A stretch of DNA of 64,000 bases. Origin: Azophilus sp965221755. Its GTDB lineage: Bacteria; Pseudomonadota; Gammaproteobacteria; Pseudomonadales; Azotimanducaceae. The DNA is taken from positions 3,100,001-3,164,000 of the forward strand of contig OZ244921.1 in the NCBI GenBank assembly GCA_965221755.1, given 5' to 3'. The notes under the pieces are model-generated. The model was given only the letters and a program-made list of their open reading frames with translations, had not been told where the DNA came from and did not search any database. Made by a program: the position numbers and the translations under genes. Positions 34,859 through 43,213 of this stretch are shown here, in pieces; the first letter of the stretch is position 1, and each line of letters starts with the position of its first letter.

Positions 34859-35160
34859 GTGATTCCCACGACAACGCGACGGTCCGGGACTTGCTTCCGG
34901 ACAATGGAGGATGTGCCGGGCAATTGCTCAGGAAGCACCTCGCCGATAACGGCTGGTCGGTGACGGAAGCCGCACGGCGACTCGGTTTCAGCCGCCAAAC
35001 CGTTTCAAGGGTGCTCAGCCGACGCATGGGTATTTCCACAGCCATGGCGCTTGCATTCGAGCGAATCGGCTGGCGTAATGCCGAATTCTGGGTTTGCCAG
35101 CAGGCCCTGCATGAACTCGGTTGCAGGCGGGAACAATTGAAATCGCAACATGCCAAATAG
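34855..35160 (+). CDS. HigA-like XRE-family regulator, no HigB
   Basis: A 101-residue protein with a helix-turn-helix (VTEAARRLGFSRQTVSRVLS, residues about 36-55) and the HigA-type N-terminus ending in RKHLADNGWS. HigA proteins bind their own promoter, but no HigB toxin gene is adjacent. The TTG start overlaps recombinase 2's stop, and it ends 30 bases before methylase B, whose promoter it could control. It may be an orphan antitoxin or a local regulator. Confidence 0.75.
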   Translation: MSDSHDNATVRDLLPDNGGCAGQLLRKHLADNGWSVTEAARRLGFSRQTVSRVLSRRMGISTAMALAFERIGWRNAEFWVCQQALHELGCRREQLKSQHAK

Positions 35161-35190
35161 TTTACCCAGCGGAATTCCGGGCGGGGAGGA

Positions 35191-37662
35191 ATGAGCAAAA
35201 AACTGATAGAAGTCGCACTGCCGCTCGACGATGTGAATGCGGCTGGCGCCCGGGAAAAATCCGTGCGCCATGGCCATCCCTCAACACTGCACCTGTGGTG
35301 GTCGCGCAAGCCCTTGGCGGTTGCCAGAACGGTCATCTTCTCCCAGATGGTTGATGATCCTTCGGGGTATGTGGAGGAGTTGCGGGCGGACTCGGCGGCG
35401 GTGGAGGCGGCGTGGCGGGAGCGGGTGCGGCGCGGGGAGGCGGGCGGCGAAGGGGCCGATTCGGGTTCGGCCGCGCCGGAGAGCCTCGACGGGATGCTGG
35501 TCGAGCTGGAGCGCGAGCGGCTGTTCGGCATCATCCGCGAACTGGTGAAGTGGGAAAACACGGCCAACGAGGCGGTGCTCGAGCGCGCCCGGGAAGAAAT
35601 CCGCCGCAGTTGGCGGCGCGCCTGCGCGCGCAACGCCGGCCATCCCCGCGCCGGGGAGCTGTTCGATCCCCAAAAACTGCCGGCCTTCCACGACCCCTTC
35701 GCCGGCGGCGGGGCGCTGCCGCTCGAGGCCCAGCGGCTTGGTTTGGAGGCCCACGCCAGCGATTTGAACCCGGTGGCGGTGCTGATCAACAAGGCGATGA
35801 TCGAGATTCCGCCGAAGTTCGCCGGGAAGCCGCCGGTGAACCCGGAGGCGGAGGCCGCCGACTACGGCGGCGGCAAATGGCGGGGCGCGATGGGCCTGGC
35901 CGCGGACGTGCGGCACTACGGCGAATGGATGCGCGACGAGGCGCAGCGGCGGATCGGGCATTTGTACCCGAAGGTGGAGGTCACTCCCGCGATGGTCGCG
36001 GAGCGGCCCGACCTCAAACAGTACCAAGGCCGGAAGCTGACGGTGATCGCCTGGCTGTGGGCGCGGACGGTGAGGAGCCCGAACCCGGCCTTCGCCGACG
36101 TGGACGTGCCGCTGACCTCGACCTGGATGCTGTCGACCAAGAAGGGGAAGGAGGCTTATGTCGAGCCGGTGGTTGAAGCGAATGGCTACCACTTGCAGGT
36201 GAGAGCTGGAACGCCGCCCGATGCCGCGGCAGTGAAAGCTGGAACGAAACTGTCCCGTGGCGCCAATTTCAAATGCTTGATGACAGGAACCCCGATCGAA
36301 TCTTCATACATCAAAAAGGAGAGCATGTCAGGTCGGATGGGATCTTGCTTGCTGGGTGTAGTGGTAGAGGGAGAGCGTGGACGAGTGTACTTGTCACCGG
36401 ACATCAGCCAAACCGAATATGCAAACCGAGCTGTCCCCAAGTGGAAGCCAGATCAGGTGATGAACCGCGATACGAAAGACCTGGTAAGTGGCCGTGGTTA
36501 CGGATTTTTCACATGGGCGGACTTATTCACCAATCGCCAACTTGTTGCCCTGACAACCTTCTCCGATCTTGTGGGCGAGGCAATCGAAAGAGTGAAACAA
36601 GACGCAATTGCAGCCGATCTCCCGGCTGATCCGCGCCCGCTCCGCGACGGCGGAACCGGCGGCGCCGCCTATGCCGAGGCGGTGGCCCTGTATTTGGCGC
36701 TTGCGTTTTCAAAGTCGACAAATGTTAATTCTTCAATTACTTCATGGATGAGTGATCGAGGAGCTTTTCGAGAAACTTTCGCGAGACAAGCAATACCAAT
36801 GATGTGGGATTTTGCAGAAGCAAACCCACTCTCTTCTGTGGGCGCAAGTTTTAGCTCTGCTGTCAGTAAGGGAGCTATGGCCATAGATATGTTTCCACTT
36901 GCAAGTTTAGGAAAAGGCAATCAAGAGGATGCGGTAGAAAATTACGCTTCATATAAAAAAATGGTCATCTCAACTGATCCACCATACTACGACAATATCG
37001 GATATGCAGATTTATCCGACTTCTTCTACGTTTGGTTGCGGCGTTGTTTGAAACCGATATTGCCTGAACTTTTTGCCACTGTAGCTGTTCCCAAATCAAA
37101 TGAACTGATCGCTTCTCCTTACCGACATGGTAGTCGAATTACTGCTGAAAATTTCTTTTTGGATGGAATGGCCCGTGCGATCAAAGCAATCGCTGATCAA
37201 GCCCAGTTTGATATCCCAGTGACTTTATACTATGCATTCAAGCAGTCAGAACAGAAGGGGGAGGCAGGTGTTTCGAGCACTGGCTGGGAAACATTTTTAT
37301 CAGCGGTTATCAGCTCCGGTCTTAGCGTCAGTGGTACTTGGCCAATGCGTACCGAAAGCCCAGGAAGGATCTTGGCTCTAGGTGCCAATGCTTTAGCTTC
37401 GTCCATTGTACTTGTCTGTCGCCGCCGATCAGCCAATGCCCCCACCGTCAGCCGCCGCGAATTCGTCTCCGCCCTCAAATCCGAGCTGCCGCCCGCCATC
37501 GCCGATCTCCAGCGCGGCAACATCGCCCCGGTGGACCTCGCCCAGGCCGCCATCGGCCCGGGCATGTCGGCATACACGCGCCACGCCTTGTTGTTTAGTT
37601 TCTACTGCTGGTTATGGCTGTGCCTGCTGCTCAGACTCCGGCAATTCGGTCCCCGCGGTTGA
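35191..37662 (+). CDS. DUF1156 adenine-specific DNA methylase, C-terminally truncated (copy B)
   Basis: An 823-residue copy of methylase A, inverted relative to it. The DUF1156 start, DPFAGGGALPLE and DPPYYDN are all present. Its C-terminus stops matching after TRHA and ends in 26 unrelated hydrophobic residues (LLFSFYCWLWLCLLLRLRQ), so the 194-residue tail of A is missing. Regions about 329-480 and 503-748 differ strongly from A. GGAGGA abuts the ATG. It is likely non-functional or altered on its own, and could act as a storage copy. Confidence 0.85.
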   Translation: MSKKLIEVALPLDDVNAAGAREKSVRHGHPSTLHLWWSRKPLAVARTVIFSQMVDDPSGYVEELRADSAAVEAAWRERVRRGEAGGEGADSGSAAPESLDGMLVELERERLFGIIRELVKWENTANEAVLERAREEIRRSWRRACARNAGHPRAGELFDPQKLPAFHDPFAGGGALPLEAQRLGLEAHASDLNPVAVLINKAMIEIPPKFAGKPPVNPEAEAADYGGGKWRGAMGLAADVRHYGEWMRDEAQRRIGHLYPKVEVTPAMVAERPDLKQYQGRKLTVIAWLWARTVRSPNPAFADVDVPLTSTWMLSTKKGKEAYVEPVVEANGYHLQVRAGTPPDAAAVKAGTKLSRGANFKCLMTGTPIESSYIKKESMSGRMGSCLLGVVVEGERGRVYLSPDISQTEYANRAVPKWKPDQVMNRDTKDLVSGRGYGFFTWADLFTNRQLVALTTFSDLVGEAIERVKQDAIAADLPADPRPLRDGGTGGAAYAEAVALYLALAFSKSTNVNSSITSWMSDRGAFRETFARQAIPMMWDFAEANPLSSVGASFSSAVSKGAMAIDMFPLASLGKGNQEDAVENYASYKKMVISTDPPYYDNIGYADLSDFFYVWLRRCLKPILPELFATVAVPKSNELIASPYRHGSRITAENFFLDGMARAIKAIADQAQFDIPVTLYYAFKQSEQKGEAGVSSTGWETFLSAVISSGLSVSGTWPMRTESPGRILALGANALASSIVLVCRRRSANAPTVSRREFVSALKSELPPAIADLQRGNIAPVDLAQAAIGPGMSAYTRHALLFSFYCWLWLCLLLRLRQFGPRG
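35330..36170 (+). repeat. Inverted repeat a, copy B (841 bp)
   Basis: Partner of 31940-32783. Identity begins at CGGTCATCTTCTCCCAGATG and ends at GTCGAGCCGGT, with sharp edges at both ends. Confidence 0.92.
36633..36697 (+). repeat. Inverted repeat b, copy B (65 bp)
   Basis: Partner of 31416-31480; two mismatches seen by eye. Confidence 0.85.
37438..37587 (+). repeat. Inverted repeat c, copy B (150 bp)
   Basis: Partner of 30529-30678. Immediately after ACGCGCCACGCC the sequence changes to an unrelated AT-richer tail. Confidence 0.9.
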
Positions 37663-37723
37663 CGTGGAGAACCCAAGCCAAATCCTTGGAAGACCAAGCG
37701 AAAGCTGTGAAGAAGGACAGACC

Positions 37724-38968
37724 TCAATCCACCCGCGGTGGTTCGGCGGCCCAGATTGTCAGCCGCAGCTCGCTGTCATCGATCAAGTGATATTCCGGCC
37801 TCTTGCCGGAAAGCTTATGGCTTTCCCTTAGGATGATGGGAACGCCATCGCCGCGCCGGTCCATGAAACGGGAGCGCTGCAATTGCTGGGCCTCGTCGAT
37901 TTCCAATCTGGCTAGCAGGGAGACAATCAGTTCGTTGCGGCTGTACTGGCGCAAGTCGAGGCTGTCCGCTGTAAGCGTGTTGGCAAGTCCGCCCGGCACG
38001 TACAGCTCCAAGCGGTCGGCGAACATGTGCAGACGAATCCTGGCGCCCGCCATCGCGTAATCCCGATGGGCAACCGCGTTCACCAGCGCTTCAAATACGG
38101 CGCGCTCGCTGAATTGGGGAACATCGACCCTGCCCAGATGCTTTGTCGCCGCGACGCGCATGTTGCGGCGCACGAAATGCAGGGCTTCGAGGATCTGTTG
38201 GTCTATCGGGCCAACGATATCGCGCGCGTCGTTCTGATAGTTGACGTCTGTGCGCTCACCCGCATAGCTTACCGCCTGAATCTGCGCGTGGGGCAGCCAC
38301 TGGCTGGGGTCGCGCGTACACAGCAAAACGCCTCCGAGCGTGACTCGGCACACACCCTCATCATCGGAGGCAGTGATCCGAAGTTTGCTCAGGGCTGACT
38401 CGTTCCGTTCCTGCCCTTCCCGCAGGAATCTGTCGGTCAACCGCGCGTTGAGCGAGTCGAGCCCGGTGCGGGGCACGGGGGATTCGTCAAAACGGATTAC
38501 CCGGCTTTGGCTGCGTTCCTGAAACAGGCGCGCGAGCAATTCTGGCTGCATCTCGCGCCTTGAGCTGCCGATTCTGCGGAAATAGCCACCCGGGCTCCTG
38601 TGGACAAAAAGACTGCGATCAACCTCCACGCACAATACGAGTGAATCGTTGCCTTCGGCATCGGCTAGCTCGAGTTTCCGTATCAATGCGTCAATCGGTG
38701 GTTTAACCGAATCGTTGCAGATTTCCCGGACCCAGCTTTCCACGATGTCGATTTGCTCGATCGGTATGCCCCGCGCGCTTCGGCTTGTGTCCTCCACGCC
38801 CAATACCGCGATGCCGCCCCAACCATTCGCCATCGCCGCCAACTCATCGGCGAATCCGTTCCGATCCGGCGACTTCACGCGGGAACCCGACAGTTCCACG
38901 CGCTTGAGCTCGAGTGTTCCGTCTTCTCCGGCGCGAATGCGCCGCATCAATTCCTGATTGGTGATCAT
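37724..38968 (-). CDS. AlbA_2/Schlafen-like ATP-binding protein
   Basis: A 414-residue protein. The N-terminal AlbA_2 (Schlafen-like) domain (residues about 15-150) includes TLELKRVELSGS and GFADELAAMANGWGGIAVLGVED. The C-terminal HATPase_c_4-type part carries ALVNAVAHRDYAMAG and DRLELYVPGG (residues about 290-340). Proteins of this build (COG2865) are annotated as transcriptional regulators or RecG-like and recur in defence islands. It is convergent with methylase B. No direct link to the methylase operon is shown. Confidence 0.82.
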   Translation of the reverse strand: MITNQELMRRIRAGEDGTLELKRVELSGSRVKSPDRNGFADELAAMANGWGGIAVLGVEDTSRSARGIPIEQIDIVESWVREICNDSVKPPIDALIRKLELADAEGNDSLVLCVEVDRSLFVHRSPGGYFRRIGSSRREMQPELLARLFQERSQSRVIRFDESPVPRTGLDSLNARLTDRFLREGQERNESALSKLRITASDDEGVCRVTLGGVLLCTRDPSQWLPHAQIQAVSYAGERTDVNYQNDARDIVGPIDQQILEALHFVRRNMRVAATKHLGRVDVPQFSERAVFEALVNAVAHRDYAMAGARIRLHMFADRLELYVPGGLANTLTADSLDLRQYSRNELIVSLLARLEIDEAQQLQRSRFMDRRGDGVPIILRESHKLSGKRPEYHLIDDSELRLTIWAAEPPRVD

Positions 38969-39031
38969 CTCACGACAGCTCCAGTCACCTTCCCCTTAAG
39001 CTTCACTGTAACATATTGAAAATTAATACAT

Positions 39032-39221
39032 TTACGCCGGTGGTCCCGCCCTTTTCAACAACTTGGCGAAGCTGTAGTTTACACTGGAAGCGCCAAAGTC
39101 CGGCTCGCACCGGAATGGTTGACGCAGATAGTGGGTCCGGTGCGAGTTCTCAAGGAACTCGACAATGCCGAGGATGTAGTCGTCCGGCAGGTTCAGCGAC
39201 GTGAGAATCTCGTTGCGGGTA
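39032..39221 (-). pseudogene. DUF3883-like C-terminal remnant
   Basis: Encodes VTRNEILTSLNLPDDYILGI and HYLRQPFRCEPDFGASSVNY, then a stop. It resembles the end of DUF3883-type proteins that occur in large defence helicases (NEI..LN..D.YILA.VE....HYLRRPF.REPDF..TSVNY). Only about 60 residues remain, cut by the IS4-like remnant. Confidence 0.5.
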
Positions 39222-39640
39222 ACAAGGGAAGACCGACAGGCACAGGTCGATGGTGGGTGAGTCCAGCGCATGGACGGTGCTGTCGAGCTTCAGCCCCAGG
39301 TCCTCTCCGGCAGGCAGGGCGCGGGCCTGCGCGATCAGGCGCTGCGCGGACTCGGCGTGGATGCGCCAGTCCGGCGCTCGTTGGCGTCCGCCAGGGTGGA
39401 GCGCCGGACCGGCGAGCGGATGCCCATGTGATGGAGCTTGGCCGACTGCGCCGAAAGGCTGGCCTCGATGTCGCGCAGGCTCTCCCGCCCGGTTAGCTGC
39501 GCGAACGCCAGCACCCGGCACTACTCGGCGCAGGACAGCGCGCGCACCCCGCGGTTCCCCTCGCAGTGCGCCACCAAGCGGTGGAATGCCTTCCACGGCA
39601 GGAAGTCCATGACTTGGGCGAACAGCGTCGTTCCGGCATG
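39222..39640 (-). pseudogene. IS4-family transposase remnant
   Basis: Minus-strand reading gives FAQVMDFLPWKAFHRLVAHC, then LTGRESLRDIEASLSAQSA, HHMGIRSPVRRSTLADANE and, after a frameshift, LKLDSTVHALDSPTIDLCLS. This is the N-terminal third of an IS4-type transposase with its first DDE aspartate (ALDSTTIDLCLS in the family). There is one in-frame stop (after SCAE), one frameshift and loss of the remainder, so it is dead. Confidence 0.75.
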
Positions 39641-39988
39641 TGTGCGGTCCCCTCGGCCCCAAGGGCGCAAAGGACGGCGATTTTGCCGGAACCGCGCGCA
39701 AGTCAGGGATACCCGAAAACCGTTGCAACCTGTTGTTAAGCATCTAAAAATCAGCGATTATCTGAACTTAAACCGGACACAACCGGACACAACCACGTCG
39801 TAGGATGAAATCTTGGGCTAAAATGCCCAAGCGTCCCATGGACGAGCAAATGAGCGGGCCTCTGACTGACAAGCAGTGCCCCAAGTACGAGGTTTGCCGC
39901 GATTTGCTCAGGTCGAAGTTTGGTGTTTTATCGCATCACTCTATCGCTCCAACCCTTTCTTTCATTTGACTTTTTAAGGAAATTAACT
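39641..39988 (+). other. Gap upstream of the luciferase-like oxidoreductase
   Basis: No gene is supported. Two tandem AACCGGACAC units occur at about 39773-39794, and a short hairpin TGGGCTAAAATGCCCA near 39815. A 43-codon frame from ATG 39839 has no recognisable family and ends just before the next gene. Confidence 0.4.
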
Positions 39989-40861
39989 ATGGCCGCATTT
40001 GGATTGGTCATTTTCCCGACCGACTACGCCATCCCCCCGGCGCAGCTCGCCCAAGAGGCGGAAGCGCGTGGGTTCGAGGCATTGTTCTTCCCGGAGCACA
40101 CCCACATACCCGCCAGCCGCACCTCGCCTTGGCCCGGCGGCGGCGACCTGCCCAAGGAGTATTCGCACACCCATGATCCGTTCGTCGCCTTGGGCATGGC
40201 GGCATCGGTGACCAAAACGCTGCGCTTGGGCACTGGCATCAGCTTGGTCACGGAGCGCGACCCCATCCTGATGGCCAAGCAGGTGGCCACCTTGGACCAT
40301 CTTTCCGGCGGCCGGGTGCTGCTCGGCGTCGGTGCGGGCTGGAACGCCGAGGAAATGGCCAATCACGGCGTCGAGTTCGCCAACCGCTGGAAGGTGCTGC
40401 GCGAGCGGGTGTTGGCCATGCGGCGCATCTGGTCGGATGAGGAGGCGGCGTTTCACGGCGACTTCGTGGACTTCGACCCCATCTGGGCCTACCCCAAGCC
40501 GGCGCAGCCGGGCGGGCCGAAGGTGCTGCTTGGCGCCTCCTCCCGCTGGACTTGGTCCAGAATCGCGGAGTATGGGGACGGCTGGTTTCCCATCTACCAG
40601 AATGCGGAGCGAGCGACGGAGTCCGGCGGCATTGACTATGCCGCTGGCATCCAAGCCACCCGAGACGCTTGGGCGAAGGCCGGGCGCACCGGCGAGCCGG
40701 ACTTCACCATCTTCGGAGTCGGCCCCAATCAAGGCGTGGCCGAATCCCTGCTCGAGACCGGCTTCAACCGGGTGGTCTTCAGCCTGCCGCCCGCGTCAGC
40801 CGATGTGGTGCTGCCGATGCTCGACCGCTACGCGGAGGTCGCTTTAGCGACCGGAAGGTAA
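39989..40861 (+). CDS. Luciferase-like (LLM class) flavin/F420-dependent oxidoreductase
   Basis: A 290-residue TIM-barrel protein of the luciferase-like family with the motifs LFFPEHTHIPASR, RLGTGISLVTERDPI, ATLDHLSGGRVLLGVGAGWN (F420/FMN phosphate binding) and VLLGASSRWTWSRIAEYGDGW. It resembles the TIGR03619 type, usually called F420-dependent, though the cofactor cannot be decided from sequence. ATG 39989 follows AAGGA by eight bases and fits the family start better than an in-frame start at 39920. Confidence 0.82.
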   Translation: MAAFGLVIFPTDYAIPPAQLAQEAEARGFEALFFPEHTHIPASRTSPWPGGGDLPKEYSHTHDPFVALGMAASVTKTLRLGTGISLVTERDPILMAKQVATLDHLSGGRVLLGVGAGWNAEEMANHGVEFANRWKVLRERVLAMRRIWSDEEAAFHGDFVDFDPIWAYPKPAQPGGPKVLLGASSRWTWSRIAEYGDGWFPIYQNAERATESGGIDYAAGIQATRDAWAKAGRTGEPDFTIFGVGPNQGVAESLLETGFNRVVFSLPPASADVVLPMLDRYAEVALATGR

Positions 40862-40933
40862 GCGGCGATATCGCCCAGTTCGCGAATTTGCACTCAAGAG
40901 CGCAACTCTCAAAGGGATCACGCAAATTCAATT

Positions 40934-43210
40934 CTATTCGACCAACTCCTTCCAGAACTCAGAAATGAGCGGATCAACGTCCATGCGCCCAGTGAGGCCC
41001 GCCATGATTTGTTCCGGCAAGAACTGACGGCGAAGAAACTCCTTGCTTCTGCCACCGGTTACCCTGGTCTCCAGTGTGACGACGCCGTGCTTGATCAAGG
41101 CGGCTTGCACTTCTTGCCATCTTGGATGTTTGAAAAGATTCTTCAACGTATTGTCTGCTGTGCTGATGGGATTGGCTCGTCGGTAGGCGCGCATCAGGCG
41201 CTCAATCAGTTCGCAGATTTCAGTTGGAGGTTGGACTTGTGATACCGGTCGTTCAGGAATGGGAAGTCCGCAAGCGGAGAGAATCTCCAATATTTGAGTC
41301 GGTGAGTAAACAAGACCATTTCGCTCAGCAGACCAAACGCCAGCGATGTCTCGATCAGGATTGAGCCCTTCAATCTCGAGCCTGGTGGAAGCCTCAGAGA
41401 CTTTCGCTTCCTTGAAAGTTAGATTCCGGGCTTGGCAGCTCTCAAATCGGGTCCGCCTGAGATCGGTTCTGCGAAAAGCTACATCCGTGAAGCTGCATTT
41501 ACGCAAGATGACACCGTCAAGGCTTCCTCCGGGAAGAGTGAGTTTCCGTAGCTCAAGTTCTGAAATCGAATTATCTGACTCGCTAGCGAAACGCGTTAGA
41601 AATTTCATTGCCAGCAATCCCGCATTCTCTCGTACTTGCTCTGCGCGGACCCACTGAGCCTGGGAGGCTGCGCACAACTCACCTATCCGTGACGCCAAGT
41701 CACTTTGTGTTCTTAGAGCGTTAGCCCTTGCGATATGTAGGCTAGTCCTCTCTGCTATATCCTCAGGCAGAGCCGATATGCCTAATATTACGCGCAAATT
41801 TATTCCAGTGTCGAAATGGCTGGCAGCAATTGCTTGTGCTAGGAAATCGAAGAAAAAAGATTCATGTTCAAAGGCAATGCCCATGCCTTCAGATCGAGTC
41901 AGGAAAGCTAGAGTAGGCGCTCGCTCTACGACCACTTGTTGCGCTTCTGCAGATAAACCCATCTCACTAAGAATCAGGTCGGCAATATCGCGAATTCCTT
42001 CCGGATTTAGTTCTCTAGTCTGAATAGTCCACATCTCCAAAGCTACTTCACCGAACAGTTTTCTCAATTGAGACTGGTCTAAAATTGGGTTCTCTCGCTG
42101 GTCAAGAAGTTTCTCCTTCCGTTCACGTTCCAAAAATCCATTGACCAAATCGGTTAACAAGTCGCCCTGAAATCGCTGGTCAGGCTGACGCAAGAGCAAA
42201 TCAACTGTCCGAGTGTAGAACAAGGGTTTGCCGGAAAACTCGGGATTATCATGGAAAACCTCATTGACTCTTTCACATAGTCGTTGAGTTTCCTGGGAGC
42301 CTAGTTTTTCTACCTTGATTCGCTCTTCAAGATACTCGCGCTGATTTGCTTCAGACCAAGGACGGACCTCAACCGGCACATGCATCCATGCCTGCCTGCC
42401 GGTTCTAGCGAGACGATCAGCACGGTCCAGGAACTCTTCCTCATAGTAAATCGATCTTGCAGAAGCGAGTAGCTGACCTTCTCCACGCAGTCTTTCCAGA
42501 AAATCACCAAGAGAACTAAAAGCGTCTTCATATCCTGACACTCCCAGAAGCTCATCAAAACCGTCGATTATGGGAACTAGGAGGTCATGCCTAGTCAGAG
42601 GTGGAACAGCATGATAGGTGATACTAGCTCGAAGATCCTGCAGTGATACAGCCAGCGCCTCATCCAAACGTGCCAAGGACCTGCCTTGGGCATTAACGTA
42701 GAGAAGCAACTTGGTGACTTCACCACGCAGAAATCGATCGGCCTGCCGCTTAGCGAGTTCTCTTAGAATCTGAGTTTTGCCCGCGCCCGCAGCTCCTTTC
42801 AAAATGATGAGGCGAGTTTGATCAAGTTCACTTTCAGCTACCAGATTGGCTAACGTCGAAACCGCCGAATCCACAATCCCCTGACTTCCCTCACCTTCAT
42901 CCAAAGTAGCTTGAACATCAATGTAGAGATTAGTGGTAATTGACTGAGAGATCATCTGCGCGAGATGGCGCAGATCTGATAGATCGGCAAGAAAGGTTCT
43001 ATATGGCTTGCTGCCATTCCTTCCTTCCAGCATTCGCAAACCCTGATTCAAGGAGTGACGGAAAGTACCCTCGCGCTTTCGGCCACTCATAGTCCATTCA
43101 GCAATAAGTCTCTGATTGTCACCGTCGTAGGTAACTTGGGTACCCGGATCAGAGAAGGACGACAAATCAATCCGAACCCGTTCCTGCCAAGTTTCATACA
43201 TTTCTGTCAT
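40934..43210 (-). CDS. NACHT-family NTPase with pentapeptide-like C-terminal part
   Basis: A 758-residue STAND NTPase. Walker A is KGAAGAGKT (138-146), the Walker B-type acid cluster is VPIIDGFDELLG (212-223), and ASARS (249-253) is the sensor. This NACHT core is followed by a helical middle. Residues about 570-630 contain a pentapeptide-like run (LTLPGGSLDGVILRKC, then FTDVAFRRTDLRRTRFES). The C-terminus is unassigned. It sits three bases after the NYN gene on the same strand. NACHT proteins with such sensor parts act in bacterial anti-phage defence. GC content and codon use are visibly lower than in neighbours, suggesting acquisition. Confidence 0.8.
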   Translation of the reverse strand: MTEMYETWQERVRIDLSSFSDPGTQVTYDGDNQRLIAEWTMSGRKREGTFRHSLNQGLRMLEGRNGSKPYRTFLADLSDLRHLAQMISQSITTNLYIDVQATLDEGEGSQGIVDSAVSTLANLVAESELDQTRLIILKGAAGAGKTQILRELAKRQADRFLRGEVTKLLLYVNAQGRSLARLDEALAVSLQDLRASITYHAVPPLTRHDLLVPIIDGFDELLGVSGYEDAFSSLGDFLERLRGEGQLLASARSIYYEEEFLDRADRLARTGRQAWMHVPVEVRPWSEANQREYLEERIKVEKLGSQETQRLCERVNEVFHDNPEFSGKPLFYTRTVDLLLRQPDQRFQGDLLTDLVNGFLERERKEKLLDQRENPILDQSQLRKLFGEVALEMWTIQTRELNPEGIRDIADLILSEMGLSAEAQQVVVERAPTLAFLTRSEGMGIAFEHESFFFDFLAQAIAASHFDTGINLRVILGISALPEDIAERTSLHIARANALRTQSDLASRIGELCAASQAQWVRAEQVRENAGLLAMKFLTRFASESDNSISELELRKLTLPGGSLDGVILRKCSFTDVAFRRTDLRRTRFESCQARNLTFKEAKVSEASTRLEIEGLNPDRDIAGVWSAERNGLVYSPTQILEILSACGLPIPERPVSQVQPPTEICELIERLMRAYRRANPISTADNTLKNLFKHPRWQEVQAALIKHGVVTLETRVTGGRSKEFLRRQFLPEQIMAGLTGRMDVDPLISEFWKELVE

Positions 43211-43213
43211 TCT

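Noticed and set aside
32784..35329. Ordinary integrated prophage or genomic island with att sites
   Set aside because: No flanking tRNA, no phage genes and no short direct repeats at the edges; the flanks are long inverted methylase copies instead.
39839..39970. Small 43-codon frame upstream of the luciferase-like gene
   Set aside because: No ribosome-binding site, no family; kept only as part of the gap description.
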